Under the pieces are notes generated by a model that was not told the origin of the DNA, did no database searches, and saw only the letters and a list, made by a program, of their open reading frames with translations. From CBDAQA01 sp965198865 (lineage in GTDB: Bacteria; Planctomycetota; Phycisphaerae; Tepidisphaerales; Tepidisphaeraceae), in contig CBDAQA010000028.1 of the NCBI GenBank assembly GCA_965198865.1, forward strand, positions 62,001-126,000: a stretch of 64,000 nucleotides of DNA. Direction: 5' to 3'. Below are positions 8,916 through 18,138 of the stretch, piece by piece. How positions within the stretch are numbered: position 1 is the first letter of the stretch; each line of letters opens with the position of its first letter. The translations under genes were made by a program, and so were the position numbers.

Positions 8916-10514
8916 GTGCACCTGAAACGGGCGAAACGTTGGCCTTGGGCGACCCGGTTGCTGGCGATGCTGATCGCGCTGCTCGGCTGGGGTGCGTCGG
9001 CGCGCGCCGCCGATGATCCGCCGACGGCCCCGTACGTCCGGCCGGCGCCGGCGACGCTGGCGCTGCCGTCGACGCCGGGCGATCACAAGCTGAAGTTCTC
9101 CACGACGATCGCGGGCAGGCGGGTGACGATGTCGTTCCTGCTGCACCTGCCGCCGGCCTACGCGGCGGACGGCCCGCCGCAGCCGATGCTGGTGTTCTTC
9201 CACGGGAACGGCCACGCCGGCACGGACCTGGGCGCGATCTACGGCGAGGGCCCCATGGGCCTGTTCCGGCCCGACGACAGCAGCAACCCGGTGCTGGCGG
9301 GCACGTTCCCGTTCGTCTGCCTGAGCCCGCAGTGCCCGCCGCGGGGCGAGGCGTGGTCGGACGACTTCATCTACCGGGCGTCGGTGGAGCTGGTGGCGGC
9401 GGTGGTCCACAGCGCGCGGGTCGACGCCGACCGGGTCTACGCGGCCGGCCTGAGCGGGGGCGGCCTGGGGACCTGGTGCGTGGCCGAGGAGGGCGCCGAC
9501 CTGTTCGCCGCCATCGCGCCGCTGTCGGCCATGGAGTGGCAGCCCGACGCGGCCGCCGACCGGCTGCGGTACGTCCCCGTCTGGGGCGTCGCCGGCCTGG
9601 AGGACGAGGCGCGGTTCGTCGACGGCACGCGGATGATGGAGCACGCGCTGGCGAACGGCCCGGCGGCCGACCGGTTCACCTACGTCGCCCACGAGGGGCA
9701 CCGGATCTTCGACGACATGTTCGAGGGGCCGCAGCTGTACGAGTGGCTGCTGGCCCACCGCCGGCCCGACGCCGCCACGCGCGCGCGGATGGTCGGCCGC
9801 CCCGCCGCAGTCGTCCCCACCGCGCCGGGCCACTACCTGCTGACCTACGACACGACGATCGGCGACCAGCCGGTGCAGATGGACTACGTGCTGTACGTCC
9901 CCCGCCCCCCGGCCGATGGTCCGGCCCCCGCCCGTCGCCCGGCATTGCTGTCCCTGTCGGAGCGCGACACGATTGGCCCCGACTTCCACGGCATCTGCAT
10001 GCACGGCGTGGACATCGCCCTGGAGCGCGACCCGGCCCTGGCGGCGCGGTACCCGTTCGTCGTGGTCTCGCCGCGGCTGCCGGTCCGATGTCGGTGGACC
10101 GACCGCGCGATGGCCGCCGCACTCGTTGGCCTGCTCGACCACGTGAACGGCATCGTGCCCCTCGACCCCACGCGCACCTCGGTCACCGGCGTCGACAGCG
10201 GCGCGTTCGCCGCCTGGTGGCTCGCCAACGCCCACCCCGACCGGTTCGCGTCCATCGTGTGGATGACGACCCGCCCGGACATCCAGCCGCCAACGGACAA
10301 CGGCCGGATGGTCCGCACGATTCCCGGCCGCGCCTTCTTCCCCGCGGCCAACACCCGCCTTGCCCAACGGCTCGCGTTGGAGGCCAAGCCGGGCGCACGC
10401 GATTGGGCCGCCGTGCCGCTGTCGAAGCCGACCACCGTCTTCGGCGAGCTCCCCGCCTACGCCGACCCCGCCGTCGCCGATTGGCTGGCACGACAGCACC
10501 GCGGGCCGGGGTAA
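8916..10514 (+). CDS. Secreted tandem alpha/beta-hydrolase (esterase/feruloyl-esterase-like), second copy probably inactive
   Basis: 532 residues from GTG 8916, chosen because it yields a signal peptide (RLLAMLIALLGWGASARA). Copy one (residues ~40-290) has an oxyanion-type VFFHGNGHAGTD, nucleophile elbow GLSGGGLG with S180, and VAHEGHRIFDDMF supplying a likely catalytic His. Copy two (~300-530) repeats the architecture: YLLTYDTTIGDQPVQMDYVL corresponds to LKFSTTIAGRRVTMSFLL, and its elbow reads TGVDSGAF with D427 where the Ser should be. The family hydrolyses esters of plant or microbial polymers. The second copy is likely non-catalytic. The start is uncertain because the frame is open upstream. 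Confidence 0.75.
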   Translation: MHLKRAKRWPWATRLLAMLIALLGWGASARAADDPPTAPYVRPAPATLALPSTPGDHKLKFSTTIAGRRVTMSFLLHLPPAYAADGPPQPMLVFFHGNGHAGTDLGAIYGEGPMGLFRPDDSSNPVLAGTFPFVCLSPQCPPRGEAWSDDFIYRASVELVAAVVHSARVDADRVYAAGLSGGGLGTWCVAEEGADLFAAIAPLSAMEWQPDAAADRLRYVPVWGVAGLEDEARFVDGTRMMEHALANGPAADRFTYVAHEGHRIFDDMFEGPQLYEWLLAHRRPDAATRARMVGRPAAVVPTAPGHYLLTYDTTIGDQPVQMDYVLYVPRPPADGPAPARRPALLSLSERDTIGPDFHGICMHGVDIALERDPALAARYPFVVVSPRLPVRCRWTDRAMAAALVGLLDHVNGIVPLDPTRTSVTGVDSGAFAAWWLANAHPDRFASIVWMTTRPDIQPPTDNGRMVRTIPGRAFFPAANTRLAQRLALEAKPGARDWAAVPLSKPTTVFGELPAYADPAVADWLARQHRGPG

Positions 10515-10620
10515 GCCGATCGACCCGTCTCAAAAGCGCGGCGCGTGGATGTCAACCGCCGCGTCAACATTCAGGAGACAGAGCGCGACGCGACGCGGCC
10601 GTTTGGGTCCGCGAAGAACG

Positions 10621-10705
10621 TGGAACCACAGATGCACACCGATGCACACGGATCAGAAACGGCGGCCGTTTGATCGGTGTGCGTCGGTGTGCATCCGTGG
10701 TTCCA
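10621..10705. repeat. Long inverted repeat, GATGCACAC type
   Basis: Left arm from 10621 (GGAACCACAGATGCACACC...) and right arm ending at 10705 (...GTGTGCATCCGTGGTTCC) are near-perfect complements. It lies between the convergent hydrolase and YciF-like genes and is nearly the same element as 53435-53518. Nothing else was seen in the 10515-10819 gap. Confidence 0.85.
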
Positions 10706-10819
10706 CCCTCCGGGTCCACCCCCAAGTTTCGCCCAGGGTGTAACTTCGTGTCCTTTGTGCACACTCCGCTTTCGGAACAGACGCGGAAGGTGAGAGGTCG
10801 TTCCGGTCCGCCGGGCGGC

Positions 10820-11320
10820 CTACTCGGTTTCGCCCTTGAGCGCCACCGGGATGACGTCCTTCTCGCAGATGCGCGTCAGCAGCTTGTCGGTGTCGCCCTC
10901 CTCCTTGAGCGTGGCCGACAGCAGCTCGACCACCTCGGGCAGCTTGAGGGCCTTGGCGAGCGCGCGGACGGTGCCGTAGCCGGCCAGCTCGTAGTGCTCG
11001 ATCCGCTGGGCGGAGCCGATCAGGGCGGCGTCGGTCGCGGGGCTGGGGTCCTCGTCGGACAGCAGCTCCTGCGCCTCCTCGATCAGGCCCTTCATGGCCT
11101 GGCAGGTCTTGCCGGTCATCTTCTTCATGCCCAGGATCTCGCCGGCCCTGACCAGCCGCTCGACGTGGCCCTTGGTCTGCTCCAGGTGGACCTGGAACGC
11201 CTCCTTCAGGGTGGGCGTCGTGACCTTCTTGGTCATCTTCGGCATGGCCTTGAGCAGCTGGTTCTCGGCGCTATAGAGATCCTTCAGCTCGTCCTGCAAC
11301 AGTTCCTGAATCGTGTCCAT
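10820..11320 (-). CDS. YciE/YciF-type ferroxidase-like protein (DUF892)
   Basis: 166 residues. Start chosen at MDTIQELLQDELKDLYSAEN because DUF892 proteins begin with this helix; an in-frame ATG lies 14 codons upstream. It is an all-alpha protein with KDLYSAENQLLKAMPKM, HLEQTKGHVERL, EILGMKK and IGSAQRIEHYELAGYGT, the family's metal-ligand positions (E, E-H, E-x2-H-Y-E). This ferritin-like family accompanies Mn catalases and general stress genes; a di-iron or ferroxidase role is family knowledge, not shown here. It lies directly downstream of the Mn catalase gene on the same strand. Confidence 0.9.
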   Translation of the reverse strand: MDTIQELLQDELKDLYSAENQLLKAMPKMTKKVTTPTLKEAFQVHLEQTKGHVERLVRAGEILGMKKMTGKTCQAMKGLIEEAQELLSDEDPSPATDAALIGSAQRIEHYELAGYGTVRALAKALKLPEVVELLSATLKEEGDTDKLLTRICEKDVIPVALKGETE

Positions 11321-11404
11321 ATCGATACCCACGTGAAGTGACGGAAACGGATGTGCGATCACATCGACGAAGCGAGAGCGAGCAAAGAGCGTTCCGCAGC
11401 GAAC

Positions 11405-11419
11405 GCGACCATTGGTCGC
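11405..11419. repeat. Palindrome GCGACCATTGGTCGC
   Basis: The 15-bp palindrome differs only at the centre from the one at 8743-8757 (GCGACCTTTGGTCGC). It lies just beyond the catalase stop codon and may be a REP-like unit or a terminator stem. Confidence 0.6.
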
Positions 11420-11438
11420 GCTCGGGTCGGGCGGGCCG

Positions 11439-12407
11439 TTACTTTGCCGACCGCTTCTTCGGCGCCGCCTCGGCCCGCCGCTTGATGTCGTCCTTGATGC
11501 CGGGGCCGAAGATCTTGCGGGCGTAGGCCTCGAGCATGTCGGGGTCGAGGTCGGACGTGTCGGGCCCCTCGGGCGAGGTGAGCTGCGGCTCGGCGTCGAG
11601 GTCGGGCGGGACGGCTCCCTCGGGAGCGCCGTCCTTGACGACCAGGGGCTTGCCGTCCTCGGGGTGCTCGCCGTTCCACACCTCGTCGCAGCGCTTGTAG
11701 TCGTCGGGGGAGAAGCGGTAGAGGATCGTGTGCTCGCCGCGGTCGTTGTGCTTCTTGGCCTCGGGGAAGCGCTCGTTGCTGATGTCGGGAATCGGCAGCA
11801 GCTTGCCGACGGCGACGCCGCTCAGCTTCTCCAGCGCTTTCGCGTACGCCACGATGTGGACGCCGCCGCGGACCAGCAGGAAGCCGGTCAATGCGCGGGC
11901 GGTGGGCTCCTTGGCCATCTCGTAGACGCGGATCTTGTTGGCGCGGGCACCGCACTCCAGGAAGAAGTTGTGCAGCAGGTCGAGCTTGAGGTTGCCGCTG
12001 GAGTAGACGTTCTGGCCGGTCCAGAAGTTGCCCATGCTGTCGCCGCACACGGCCTGCTGGCCGGTGGCGAGGAAGTGGTAGCTGTTGCGCATGTCCCTCA
12101 CGGAGCCGAGCGGGGTGACGCTGGGATCGGTGCCGCGCGGGGTGGCGCCGGTCAGCAGCAGGTTGATCGCGTAGGCGACCAGCTCGATGTGGGCGTACTC
12201 CTCGGCGGCGATGTTGGCGATCAGGTCGTAGAAGGGCCGCTGCTCGGCCCGGCCGCGGAAGTTGAACGACTGGAACGTGTAGTTCATCAGCGTCGACATC
12301 TCGCCGAACTTCCCGCCCAGCAGCTCCTGCACCGCCGCGGCGGCGTTGGGGGAGGCCTCCTTGGCCTTGGGGAGCTCGGTCATCATGCGGTCGAGTCGGA
12401 GAATCAT
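11439..12407 (-). CDS. Manganese catalase
   Basis: 322 residues. It disproportionates hydrogen peroxide at a di-manganese site in the cytoplasm. Ligands fit the family: E36 in KFGEMSTLMNY, E70 and H73 in AAEEYAHIEL, a later Glu in HNFFLECGARANKIRVYEM, and a His in RGGVHIVAYAKALE. The Gly/Asp/Pro-rich C-terminal tail ends in basic APKKRSAK. The start at MILRLDRMMTELPKAK fits the family's N-terminus. It is transcribed towards the YciF-like gene and divergently from the Rieske oxidoreductase, whose shared upstream region is 160 bp. The grouping suggests an oxidative or desiccation stress unit. Confidence 0.95.
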   Translation of the reverse strand: MILRLDRMMTELPKAKEASPNAAAAVQELLGGKFGEMSTLMNYTFQSFNFRGRAEQRPFYDLIANIAAEEYAHIELVAYAINLLLTGATPRGTDPSVTPLGSVRDMRNSYHFLATGQQAVCGDSMGNFWTGQNVYSSGNLKLDLLHNFFLECGARANKIRVYEMAKEPTARALTGFLLVRGGVHIVAYAKALEKLSGVAVGKLLPIPDISNERFPEAKKHNDRGEHTILYRFSPDDYKRCDEVWNGEHPEDGKPLVVKDGAPEGAVPPDLDAEPQLTSPEGPDTSDLDPDMLEAYARKIFGPGIKDDIKRRAEAAPKKRSAK

Positions 12408-12567
12408 GGGTGGTCCTTCGTGTGGCGGGGTCAATGGAAGTCGCACAGTCAACGCGGTGGGCGGCGGAGGCGGAACGGGCCAAATTCCTGAGCGGTCCAG
12501 ACGGTTGGGCGGGCTCGGGTCTTTTCCCCGCTGCCCGCGTGGGCCGCACCTGCTAATCAGTGGACCC

Positions 12568-14088
12568 ATGAAACCCGCCGATGGACTGACGACGCCGACC
12601 TGGTACGCGCACGCCGAGCTGCCCACCTACCCCGAGCCGGCCGACGGGCCGGTCGCGACGGACGCGGTGGTGGTCGGCGCCGGCATCGCCGGGCTGACGG
12701 CCGCCTACCTGTTGGCCAAGGCGGGGAAGCAGGTGATCGTGATCGACGACGGCGAGGTGGGCTCGGGCCAGACCGGCCGGTCGAGCGCGCACCTGAACAG
12801 CGAGATCGACGACGGGTTCGCCACGATCGAGAAGCGCTGCGGCGCCGACGGGGCCCGCATCGCCTACCAGAGCCACGCCGCCGCGATCGACGTCATCGAG
12901 CGCATGTGCCGGGACGAGAACATCGAGTGCGGATTCGAGCGGCAGGACTCGTACCTGTTCGGCGCACAGCCCGAGCTTGAGGACGAGCTGGCGGCGGCGA
13001 AGCGGGCGGGGTTCGCGGACGTGGAGTTGATCGCGACGCCCAGCCTCGCCGGCTGGGCCATGCCCGGCCCGGCACTGCGGTTCGGCAAGCAGGCGAGGTT
13101 CGACCCGCTGAAGTACGTGCTCGGCCTGGCCGCGGCGGCGGGCCGGGTTGGGGTGCGCATCCACACCGGTGCGCGGGTCACGACGGTCGAGCCGAGGAAC
13201 GACAAGAACGGCGAGCGGCCCACCGCGATCATCGGCGACGGCGAGACGACCGTGGAGGCCGACGCCATCCTGGTCGCCGCCAACGCGACGGCCCCGCTGC
13301 ACTGGATGGAGCTGAACTTCAAGATGGCGTCGTACCGGACGTACGTCGTCGTGCTGAGCGTCCCGCCCGGCAGCGTGGCCGACGTGCAGTTCACCGACAC
13401 GGCCGACCCGTACCACTACTGCCGACTGATCGCGCCGGACCAACTGCTGGTCGGCGGCGAGGACCACAAGGTGGGCCAGTTCCCCGACGGGACCGATCCG
13501 TTCGCCAAGCTGACGGCGTGGGCGAAGCAGGCGTTCCCCACGGCCGGCGCGGTGGTCAACCAGTGGTCCGGCCAGGTGCAGGAGACGCCCGATGGGCTGG
13601 CCTACATCGGCAAGTCGCCGACGGGCGAGGGGCTGTTCCTCATCACCGGCGACAGCGGCATGGGGCTGACGCACGGCACGCTGGGCGCGCGGATCGTGAC
13701 CGACCAGATCCTGGGCCGGGAGAACCTGTGGGCCAAGGCGTACGACCCGCACCGCCGGCCGGTCACGGCCGACACGGTGAGGGAGGACGCCAACACGTCG
13801 GCCCAGTACCTCGACCTGGTGACCGGCGGCGACGTGGGCGACGCCAGCCAGATCCCCGCCGGCGAGGGGGCGGTGATCCGCCGCGGGCTGCACAAGGTGG
13901 CGGTCTACAAGTCGCCCGAGGGTGCGGTGCGCGAGATGTCGGCCGTCTGCACGCACCTCAAGTGCATCGTCCACTGGAACCCGGCCGAGAAGAGCTGGGA
14001 CTGCCCCTGCCACGGCAGCCGGTTCAGCTGCGACGGCAAGGTCGTCATGGGCCCGGCGACGAAGGACCTGCCGGCGGCGACGGCCTGA
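12568..14088 (+). CDS. FAD-dependent oxidoreductase with C-terminal Rieske [2Fe-2S] domain
   Basis: 506 residues. The N-terminal dinucleotide-binding fold is AVVVGAGIAGLTAAYLLAKAG at residues ~25-45, followed by a DAO-type FAD domain (TGDSGMGLTHGTLGARI near residue 365). The C-terminal ~90 residues are a Rieske domain: C461-x-H463 in VCTHLKC and C479-x2-H482 in CPCHGSRF, all four ligands present. The start MKPADGLTTPTWY just precedes the fold. Such FAD-Rieske fusions occur in stress clusters beside Mn catalase; the substrate is not known. It is divergent from the catalase. Confidence 0.92.
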   Translation: MKPADGLTTPTWYAHAELPTYPEPADGPVATDAVVVGAGIAGLTAAYLLAKAGKQVIVIDDGEVGSGQTGRSSAHLNSEIDDGFATIEKRCGADGARIAYQSHAAAIDVIERMCRDENIECGFERQDSYLFGAQPELEDELAAAKRAGFADVELIATPSLAGWAMPGPALRFGKQARFDPLKYVLGLAAAAGRVGVRIHTGARVTTVEPRNDKNGERPTAIIGDGETTVEADAILVAANATAPLHWMELNFKMASYRTYVVVLSVPPGSVADVQFTDTADPYHYCRLIAPDQLLVGGEDHKVGQFPDGTDPFAKLTAWAKQAFPTAGAVVNQWSGQVQETPDGLAYIGKSPTGEGLFLITGDSGMGLTHGTLGARIVTDQILGRENLWAKAYDPHRRPVTADTVREDANTSAQYLDLVTGGDVGDASQIPAGEGAVIRRGLHKVAVYKSPEGAVREMSAVCTHLKCIVHWNPAEKSWDCPCHGSRFSCDGKVVMGPATKDLPAATA

Positions 14089-14095
14089 CGTGCTT

Positions 14096-14177
14096 TGCCG
14101 CTTGCGGCTTCGCGGGCTATCGCTTTTGGCAGTCGTCGGCGCAGCACGCCTGCCGGTCCGCGGAGCCGCAAGCGGCA
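14096..14177. repeat. REP-like inverted repeat (TGCCGCTTGCGGC type)
   Basis: Arms at 14096-14115 and 14158-14177 are 20 nt long and complementary at 19 of 20 positions. The element lies between the Rieske gene and the aldehyde oxidoreductase operon, so it could end transcription of the first. Confidence 0.8.
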
Positions 14178-14235
14178 CGGCATCGGGCGGTTTTTCTGAG
14201 TTACCAGTGGGACGCCTTCGGCCTACCGTGCCAAC

Positions 14236-14781
14236 ATGACCAAAACCGAGCCGCCACCGGTCACGCTGGCGTCGCCATCGCTGGTCGTCCCGGACACGGG
14301 CGTCGACACGGTGCCGGCCACGCTGACCATCAATGGCCAGCGCATGCGAATCCACGTCGAGCCTTGGACGACGCTGCTCGACCTGCTCCGCGATCACCTG
14401 GACCTGACCGGCTCCAAGAAGGGGTGCGACCACGGCCAGTGCGGGGCCTGCACGGTGCTGGTCGACGACCAGCGGTGCAACAGCTGCCTGATGCTGGCCG
14501 TCATGCAGGACGGCAAGCGGGTGACGACCATTGAGGGGCTGGCCGGGGGCGGCGAGCTGCACCCGTTGCAGCAGGCGTTCATCGACCACGACGCCTACCA
14601 GTGCGGCTACTGCACGCCGGGCCAGATCTGCTCGGCCGTCGGGCTGATCCACGAGGGGCACGCCAAGACGACGGCCGACGTGAAGGAGCTGATGAGCGGC
14701 AACGTCTGCCGGTGCGGGGCGTACCCGGGCATCACCCGGGCCGTCGAGGACGTGCTGCACCAACGGGAGGGCCGGCCATGA
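14236..14781 (+). CDS. paoA: Aldehyde oxidoreductase iron-sulfur subunit (PaoA/YagT type)
   Basis: 181 residues with two [2Fe-2S] clusters. The N-terminal plant-type ferredoxin domain has GCDHGQCGACTVL plus RCNSCL; the C-terminal helical domain has CGYCTPGQICS and CRCGAYPGI. It passes electrons from the molybdenum cofactor to the FAD subunit in xanthine-oxidase-family enzymes. E. coli PaoA carries a Tat signal; here the N-terminus (MTKTEPPPVTLASP) has no twin arginine, so a cytoplasmic complex is likely. The stop overlaps the next start (ATGA at 14778-14781), so the subunits are translationally coupled. Confidence 0.92.
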   Translation: MTKTEPPPVTLASPSLVVPDTGVDTVPATLTINGQRMRIHVEPWTTLLDLLRDHLDLTGSKKGCDHGQCGACTVLVDDQRCNSCLMLAVMQDGKRVTTIEGLAGGGELHPLQQAFIDHDAYQCGYCTPGQICSAVGLIHEGHAKTTADVKELMSGNVCRCGAYPGITRAVEDVLHQREGRP

Positions 14782-15770
14782 ACGCGTTCACCTACACCCG
14801 CGCCGAGACGCTGGCCGATGCCGTTGCCGCTGGGGGTGGATCGGCGACCCACTTCATCGGCGGCGGGACGAACCTGGTCGACCTGATGAAGGCCAACGTC
14901 GAGCGGCCGAGGCACCTGGTCGACCTGACCCGGCTGCCGCTGGACACGATCGACGACCTGCCCGACGGCGGGCTGCGGCTGGGGGCGCTGGTCAAGAACG
15001 CCGCCACCGCCTACGACCCGCGCGTGGCCGAGCGGTACCCGATGCTGGCCCGCGCGATCCTGGCCGGGGCGTCGCCGCAACTGCGGAACATGGCGACCGA
15101 CGGCGGGAACCTGCTCCAGCGGACCCGGTGCTACTACTTCTACGACACCGCGACACCGTGCAACAAGCGCCAGCCCGGGAGCGGGTGCGGGGCCATCGGC
15201 GGCGTGAACCGCATCCACGCGATCCTCGGCCAGAGCGAGCACTGCATCGCCACGCACCCATCCGACATGTGCGTCGCCCTGGCCGCCCTGGCGGCGGTCG
15301 TGCGCGCGACCGGCCCCACCGGAGAGCGGACGATCCCCTTCGCCGAGTTCCACCGCCTGCCCGGCGACACGCCCGAGATCGACAACGCGCTTCGGCCCGG
15401 CGAGGTCGTCACGGCGATCGATTTGCCGCCCCAGGGGTTCGCCCAGCACTACACATATGTGAAGGTCCGCGACCGGGCCAGCTACGCCTTCGCGTTGGTG
15501 TCGGCCGCCGTCGGGGTCGAGATGGACGGCGGCACGATCACGGTCGCCCGCCTCGCGCTCGGCGGCGTGGCCCACAAGCCGTGGCGCGACGAGTCGGCCG
15601 AGGCGATGTTGATCGGGAAGCCGGCGTCGCGCGAGTCGTTCCAGCCTGTGGCCGAGGCGATCGTCGCCACCGCCAAGGGGTACGAGCACAACGCGTTCAA
15701 GATCGACCTGGCCAAACGGGTGATCGTGCGGGCCCTGTCGGAAGCGACCGGCCTGGAACCGCGACCATAA
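14778..15770 (+). CDS. paoB: Aldehyde oxidoreductase FAD-binding subunit (PaoB/YagS type)
   Basis: 330 residues. The FAD-binding motif is FIGGGTNLVDLMK near residue 27, with the second flavin loop near RNMATDGGNLLQRTRCYY. Cysteines in RTRCYYF, TPCNKR, GSGCGAIGG and EHCIAT resemble the [4Fe-4S] insertion known in PaoB and 4-hydroxybenzoyl-CoA reductase beta subunits, so this copy probably carries that extra cluster. The C-terminal CO-dehydrogenase flavoprotein domain is complete. It is coupled to the iron-sulfur subunit by an ATGA overlap. Confidence 0.92.
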   Translation: MNAFTYTRAETLADAVAAGGGSATHFIGGGTNLVDLMKANVERPRHLVDLTRLPLDTIDDLPDGGLRLGALVKNAATAYDPRVAERYPMLARAILAGASPQLRNMATDGGNLLQRTRCYYFYDTATPCNKRQPGSGCGAIGGVNRIHAILGQSEHCIATHPSDMCVALAALAAVVRATGPTGERTIPFAEFHRLPGDTPEIDNALRPGEVVTAIDLPPQGFAQHYTYVKVRDRASYAFALVSAAVGVEMDGGTITVARLALGGVAHKPWRDESAEAMLIGKPASRESFQPVAEAIVATAKGYEHNAFKIDLAKRVIVRALSEATGLEPRP

Positions 15771-15795
15771 AGCCGACGATGCCATCGGCGGCTCC

Positions 15796-15814
15796 CCGCG
15801 GATGACATCCGCGG
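15796..15814. repeat. Short perfect hairpin between paoB and paoC
   Basis: CCGCGGATG and CATCCGCGG flank a single base, followed by CCTTATTT. It could be a weak terminator or a processing site that tunes the ratio of paoC to paoAB. A related partial copy (GCGGATGTACATCCG) lies at about 53281-53295. Confidence 0.6.
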
Positions 15815-15833
15815 CCTTATTTGGGACATCCAC

Positions 15834-18110
15834 ATGATCGCCACGCCCAAGCTCCCCAAGCAGCTCAAAGAGGTCGGCCCCGTGATTGGCCGGCCGACGT
15901 CGCGCGTCGACGGGCCGGCCAAGGTGACCGGCCACGCCCGGTACGCCGCGGAGTTCAACGTGCCGGGGCTGTGCCACGGGTACGTGGTCGGCAGCGCGAT
16001 CGCCAGCGGGAAGATCGCGTCGATCGACGCGCGCGAGGCGCTGGCGATGCCGGGCGTGCTGGCGGTGTTCACGCACGAGAACCAGCCGAAGACGGCGTGG
16101 CTGGACCGCGGCTGGCGCGACGACATCGCGCCGGGCGGGTCGCCGATGCGGTTCCTGCACGGGACCCAGATCTACTACCCGATGCAGCCGGTGGCGCTGG
16201 TGGTGGCCGAGTCGTTCGAGGTGGCGCGGGCCGCGGCCCGTGCCGTGAAGGTGGAGTACAAGGCCGCGGAACACCACGCCGACCTGCGGGCCGAGATGTC
16301 GCACGGCCGCGCGCCCAAGGGCGGGGCGGCGGGGTTCGTGCCGCCGCCCAAGCCGCGCGGGCACCCGGACAAGGCGTTCGACGCCGCCGCGGTCAAGGTC
16401 GACGCCGAGTTCAGCCAGCCGGCCGAGACGCACAACCCGATGGAGCTGTTCGCCACCACGGTCGTCTACGAGGAGGACGACACGCTGACGATCTACGACA
16501 AGACGCAGGGGTGCCAGAACAGCCTGCGGTACGTGACCGGCGTGTTCGGCCTGAAGCCCGAGCAGGTGACGGTGAAGAACCCGTTCGTGGGCGGCGGGTT
16601 CGGGTCGGCGCTGCGGCCGCAGTGCCAGCTCTACCTGGCCACGATGGCCGCCCTGGTGCTGAAGCGGTCGGTCCGCGTGGTGCTGACCCGGCCGGAGATG
16701 TTCGCGATCGGCCACCGCCCCGCCGCCATCCAGCGCGTGAGGCTGGCCGCCGACGTCAACGGCCGGCTGCAGGCGGTCATCCATGAGACGTCGACCGAGA
16801 CCAGCGTGTTTGAGGACTACGCCGAGACGGTCGTGAACTGGTCGGCCCAGGCGTACAAGTGCGACAACGTGCGCGTCGACTACAAGGTGGTGCCGCTGAA
16901 CCAGTACACGCCGCAGTCGATGCGGGCGCCGGGCGCCGTGACCGGCGTGCATGCGCTGGAGTGCGCGATGGACGAGCTGGCCGTTGCCGCCAACCTCGAC
17001 CCGGTCGAGCTGCGGGTGCTGAACTTCACCGACTTCGACGCCGTGGCCGGGAAGCCGTTCAGCAGCAAGCAGGTGCTGGCGTGCTACGCGCAGGGGGCCG
17101 AGCGGTTCGGGTGGTCGAAGCGGAACCCGGCGCCGCGCAGCATGCGCGACGGCCGGTACCTGATCGGCTACGGCATGGCGGGCGGCGTGTGGGACGCCAT
17201 GCAGGGGCCGGCGTCGGCCAAGGCGGTGCTGAGCGTCGACGGCACGCTGACCGTCAGCAGCGCGACGGCCGACATCGGCACCGGCACGTACACGGTCATG
17301 TCGATGATCGCCGCCGACACGATGGGGCTGCCGCTGGACCGGGTCACGTTCAAGCTGGGCGACTCCAGCCTGCCGATGAGCCCTGTCGAGGGAGGCAGCT
17401 GGACCGTGACGAGCGTCGGGTCAGCGGTGAAGGGTGCGTGCGACGCGATCCAGCAGAAGCTGTGGAAGCTGGCGGTCGACGTGCCGCACTCGGCCGTGGC
17501 CAAGGCGAAGTTCGACGAGGTCGAGTTCGTCGGCGGGCACGTGCAGCTGCGGGCGCACCCCACGCACCGCGTGTCGTACACGCACGCCATGCGGGCCGCC
17601 GGCGTCTACAGCCTGGAGGACAAGGTGCTGTCGGTGCCGAACCTGGCCAAGCAGGGCGGGTACACGCGCAGCACGCACGGCGCGGTGTTCGTGGAGGTGC
17701 GGGTGGACGAGGAGATGGGCACGCTGGGCGTGAGCCGGGTGGTGAGCGCGATCGCCGCCGGGCGGATCATCAACCCCAAGGCGGCCGCGAGCCAGGTGAG
17801 CGGGGCCGTCGTCTGGGGCATCAGCATGGCGACGCACGAGGAGACGATGCGCGACCCCGCGCTGGGCCGGGCGATGAACCACGACTTGGCCGAGTACCAC
17901 GTCCCGGTGAACGCCGACGTGGGCGCGATCGACGTGATCTTCGTCGAGGAGCACGACGACATCGTCAGTCCGCTCGGCGCCAAGGGCGTCGGCGAGATCG
18001 GCATCGTCGGCGTCGCCGCCGCCATTGCCAACGCGGCGTATCACGCCACCGGTCGGCGCGTGCGGGACCTGCCGATTACGGTCGACAAAATCCTGAGCGG
18101 TGCGGCGTGA
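15834..18110 (+). CDS. paoC: Aldehyde oxidoreductase molybdenum-binding subunit (PaoC/YagR type)
   Basis: 758 residues. Two-part xanthine-dehydrogenase large-subunit fold: N-terminal hammerhead (RVDGPAKVTGHARYAAEF), then the molybdopterin domains with GGGFGSALRPQ, MRAPGAVTGVHALECAMDEL and the C-terminal GVGEIGIVG, whose Glu is the catalytic base of the family. Length fits PaoC (about 730). It oxidises aldehydes, often aromatic, to carboxylates, perhaps as detoxification. The 63-bp gap from paoB holds a hairpin. Its assembly chaperone (PaoD type) was not seen nearby. Confidence 0.92.
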   Translation: MIATPKLPKQLKEVGPVIGRPTSRVDGPAKVTGHARYAAEFNVPGLCHGYVVGSAIASGKIASIDAREALAMPGVLAVFTHENQPKTAWLDRGWRDDIAPGGSPMRFLHGTQIYYPMQPVALVVAESFEVARAAARAVKVEYKAAEHHADLRAEMSHGRAPKGGAAGFVPPPKPRGHPDKAFDAAAVKVDAEFSQPAETHNPMELFATTVVYEEDDTLTIYDKTQGCQNSLRYVTGVFGLKPEQVTVKNPFVGGGFGSALRPQCQLYLATMAALVLKRSVRVVLTRPEMFAIGHRPAAIQRVRLAADVNGRLQAVIHETSTETSVFEDYAETVVNWSAQAYKCDNVRVDYKVVPLNQYTPQSMRAPGAVTGVHALECAMDELAVAANLDPVELRVLNFTDFDAVAGKPFSSKQVLACYAQGAERFGWSKRNPAPRSMRDGRYLIGYGMAGGVWDAMQGPASAKAVLSVDGTLTVSSATADIGTGTYTVMSMIAADTMGLPLDRVTFKLGDSSLPMSPVEGGSWTVTSVGSAVKGACDAIQQKLWKLAVDVPHSAVAKAKFDEVEFVGGHVQLRAHPTHRVSYTHAMRAAGVYSLEDKVLSVPNLAKQGGYTRSTHGAVFVEVRVDEEMGTLGVSRVVSAIAAGRIINPKAAASQVSGAVVWGISMATHEETMRDPALGRAMNHDLAEYHVPVNADVGAIDVIFVEEHDDIVSPLGAKGVGEIGIVGVAAAIANAAYHATGRRVRDLPITVDKILSGAA

Positions 18111-18138
18111 GCGGCGCAGCCGAAGGGTCTCACGGTGG

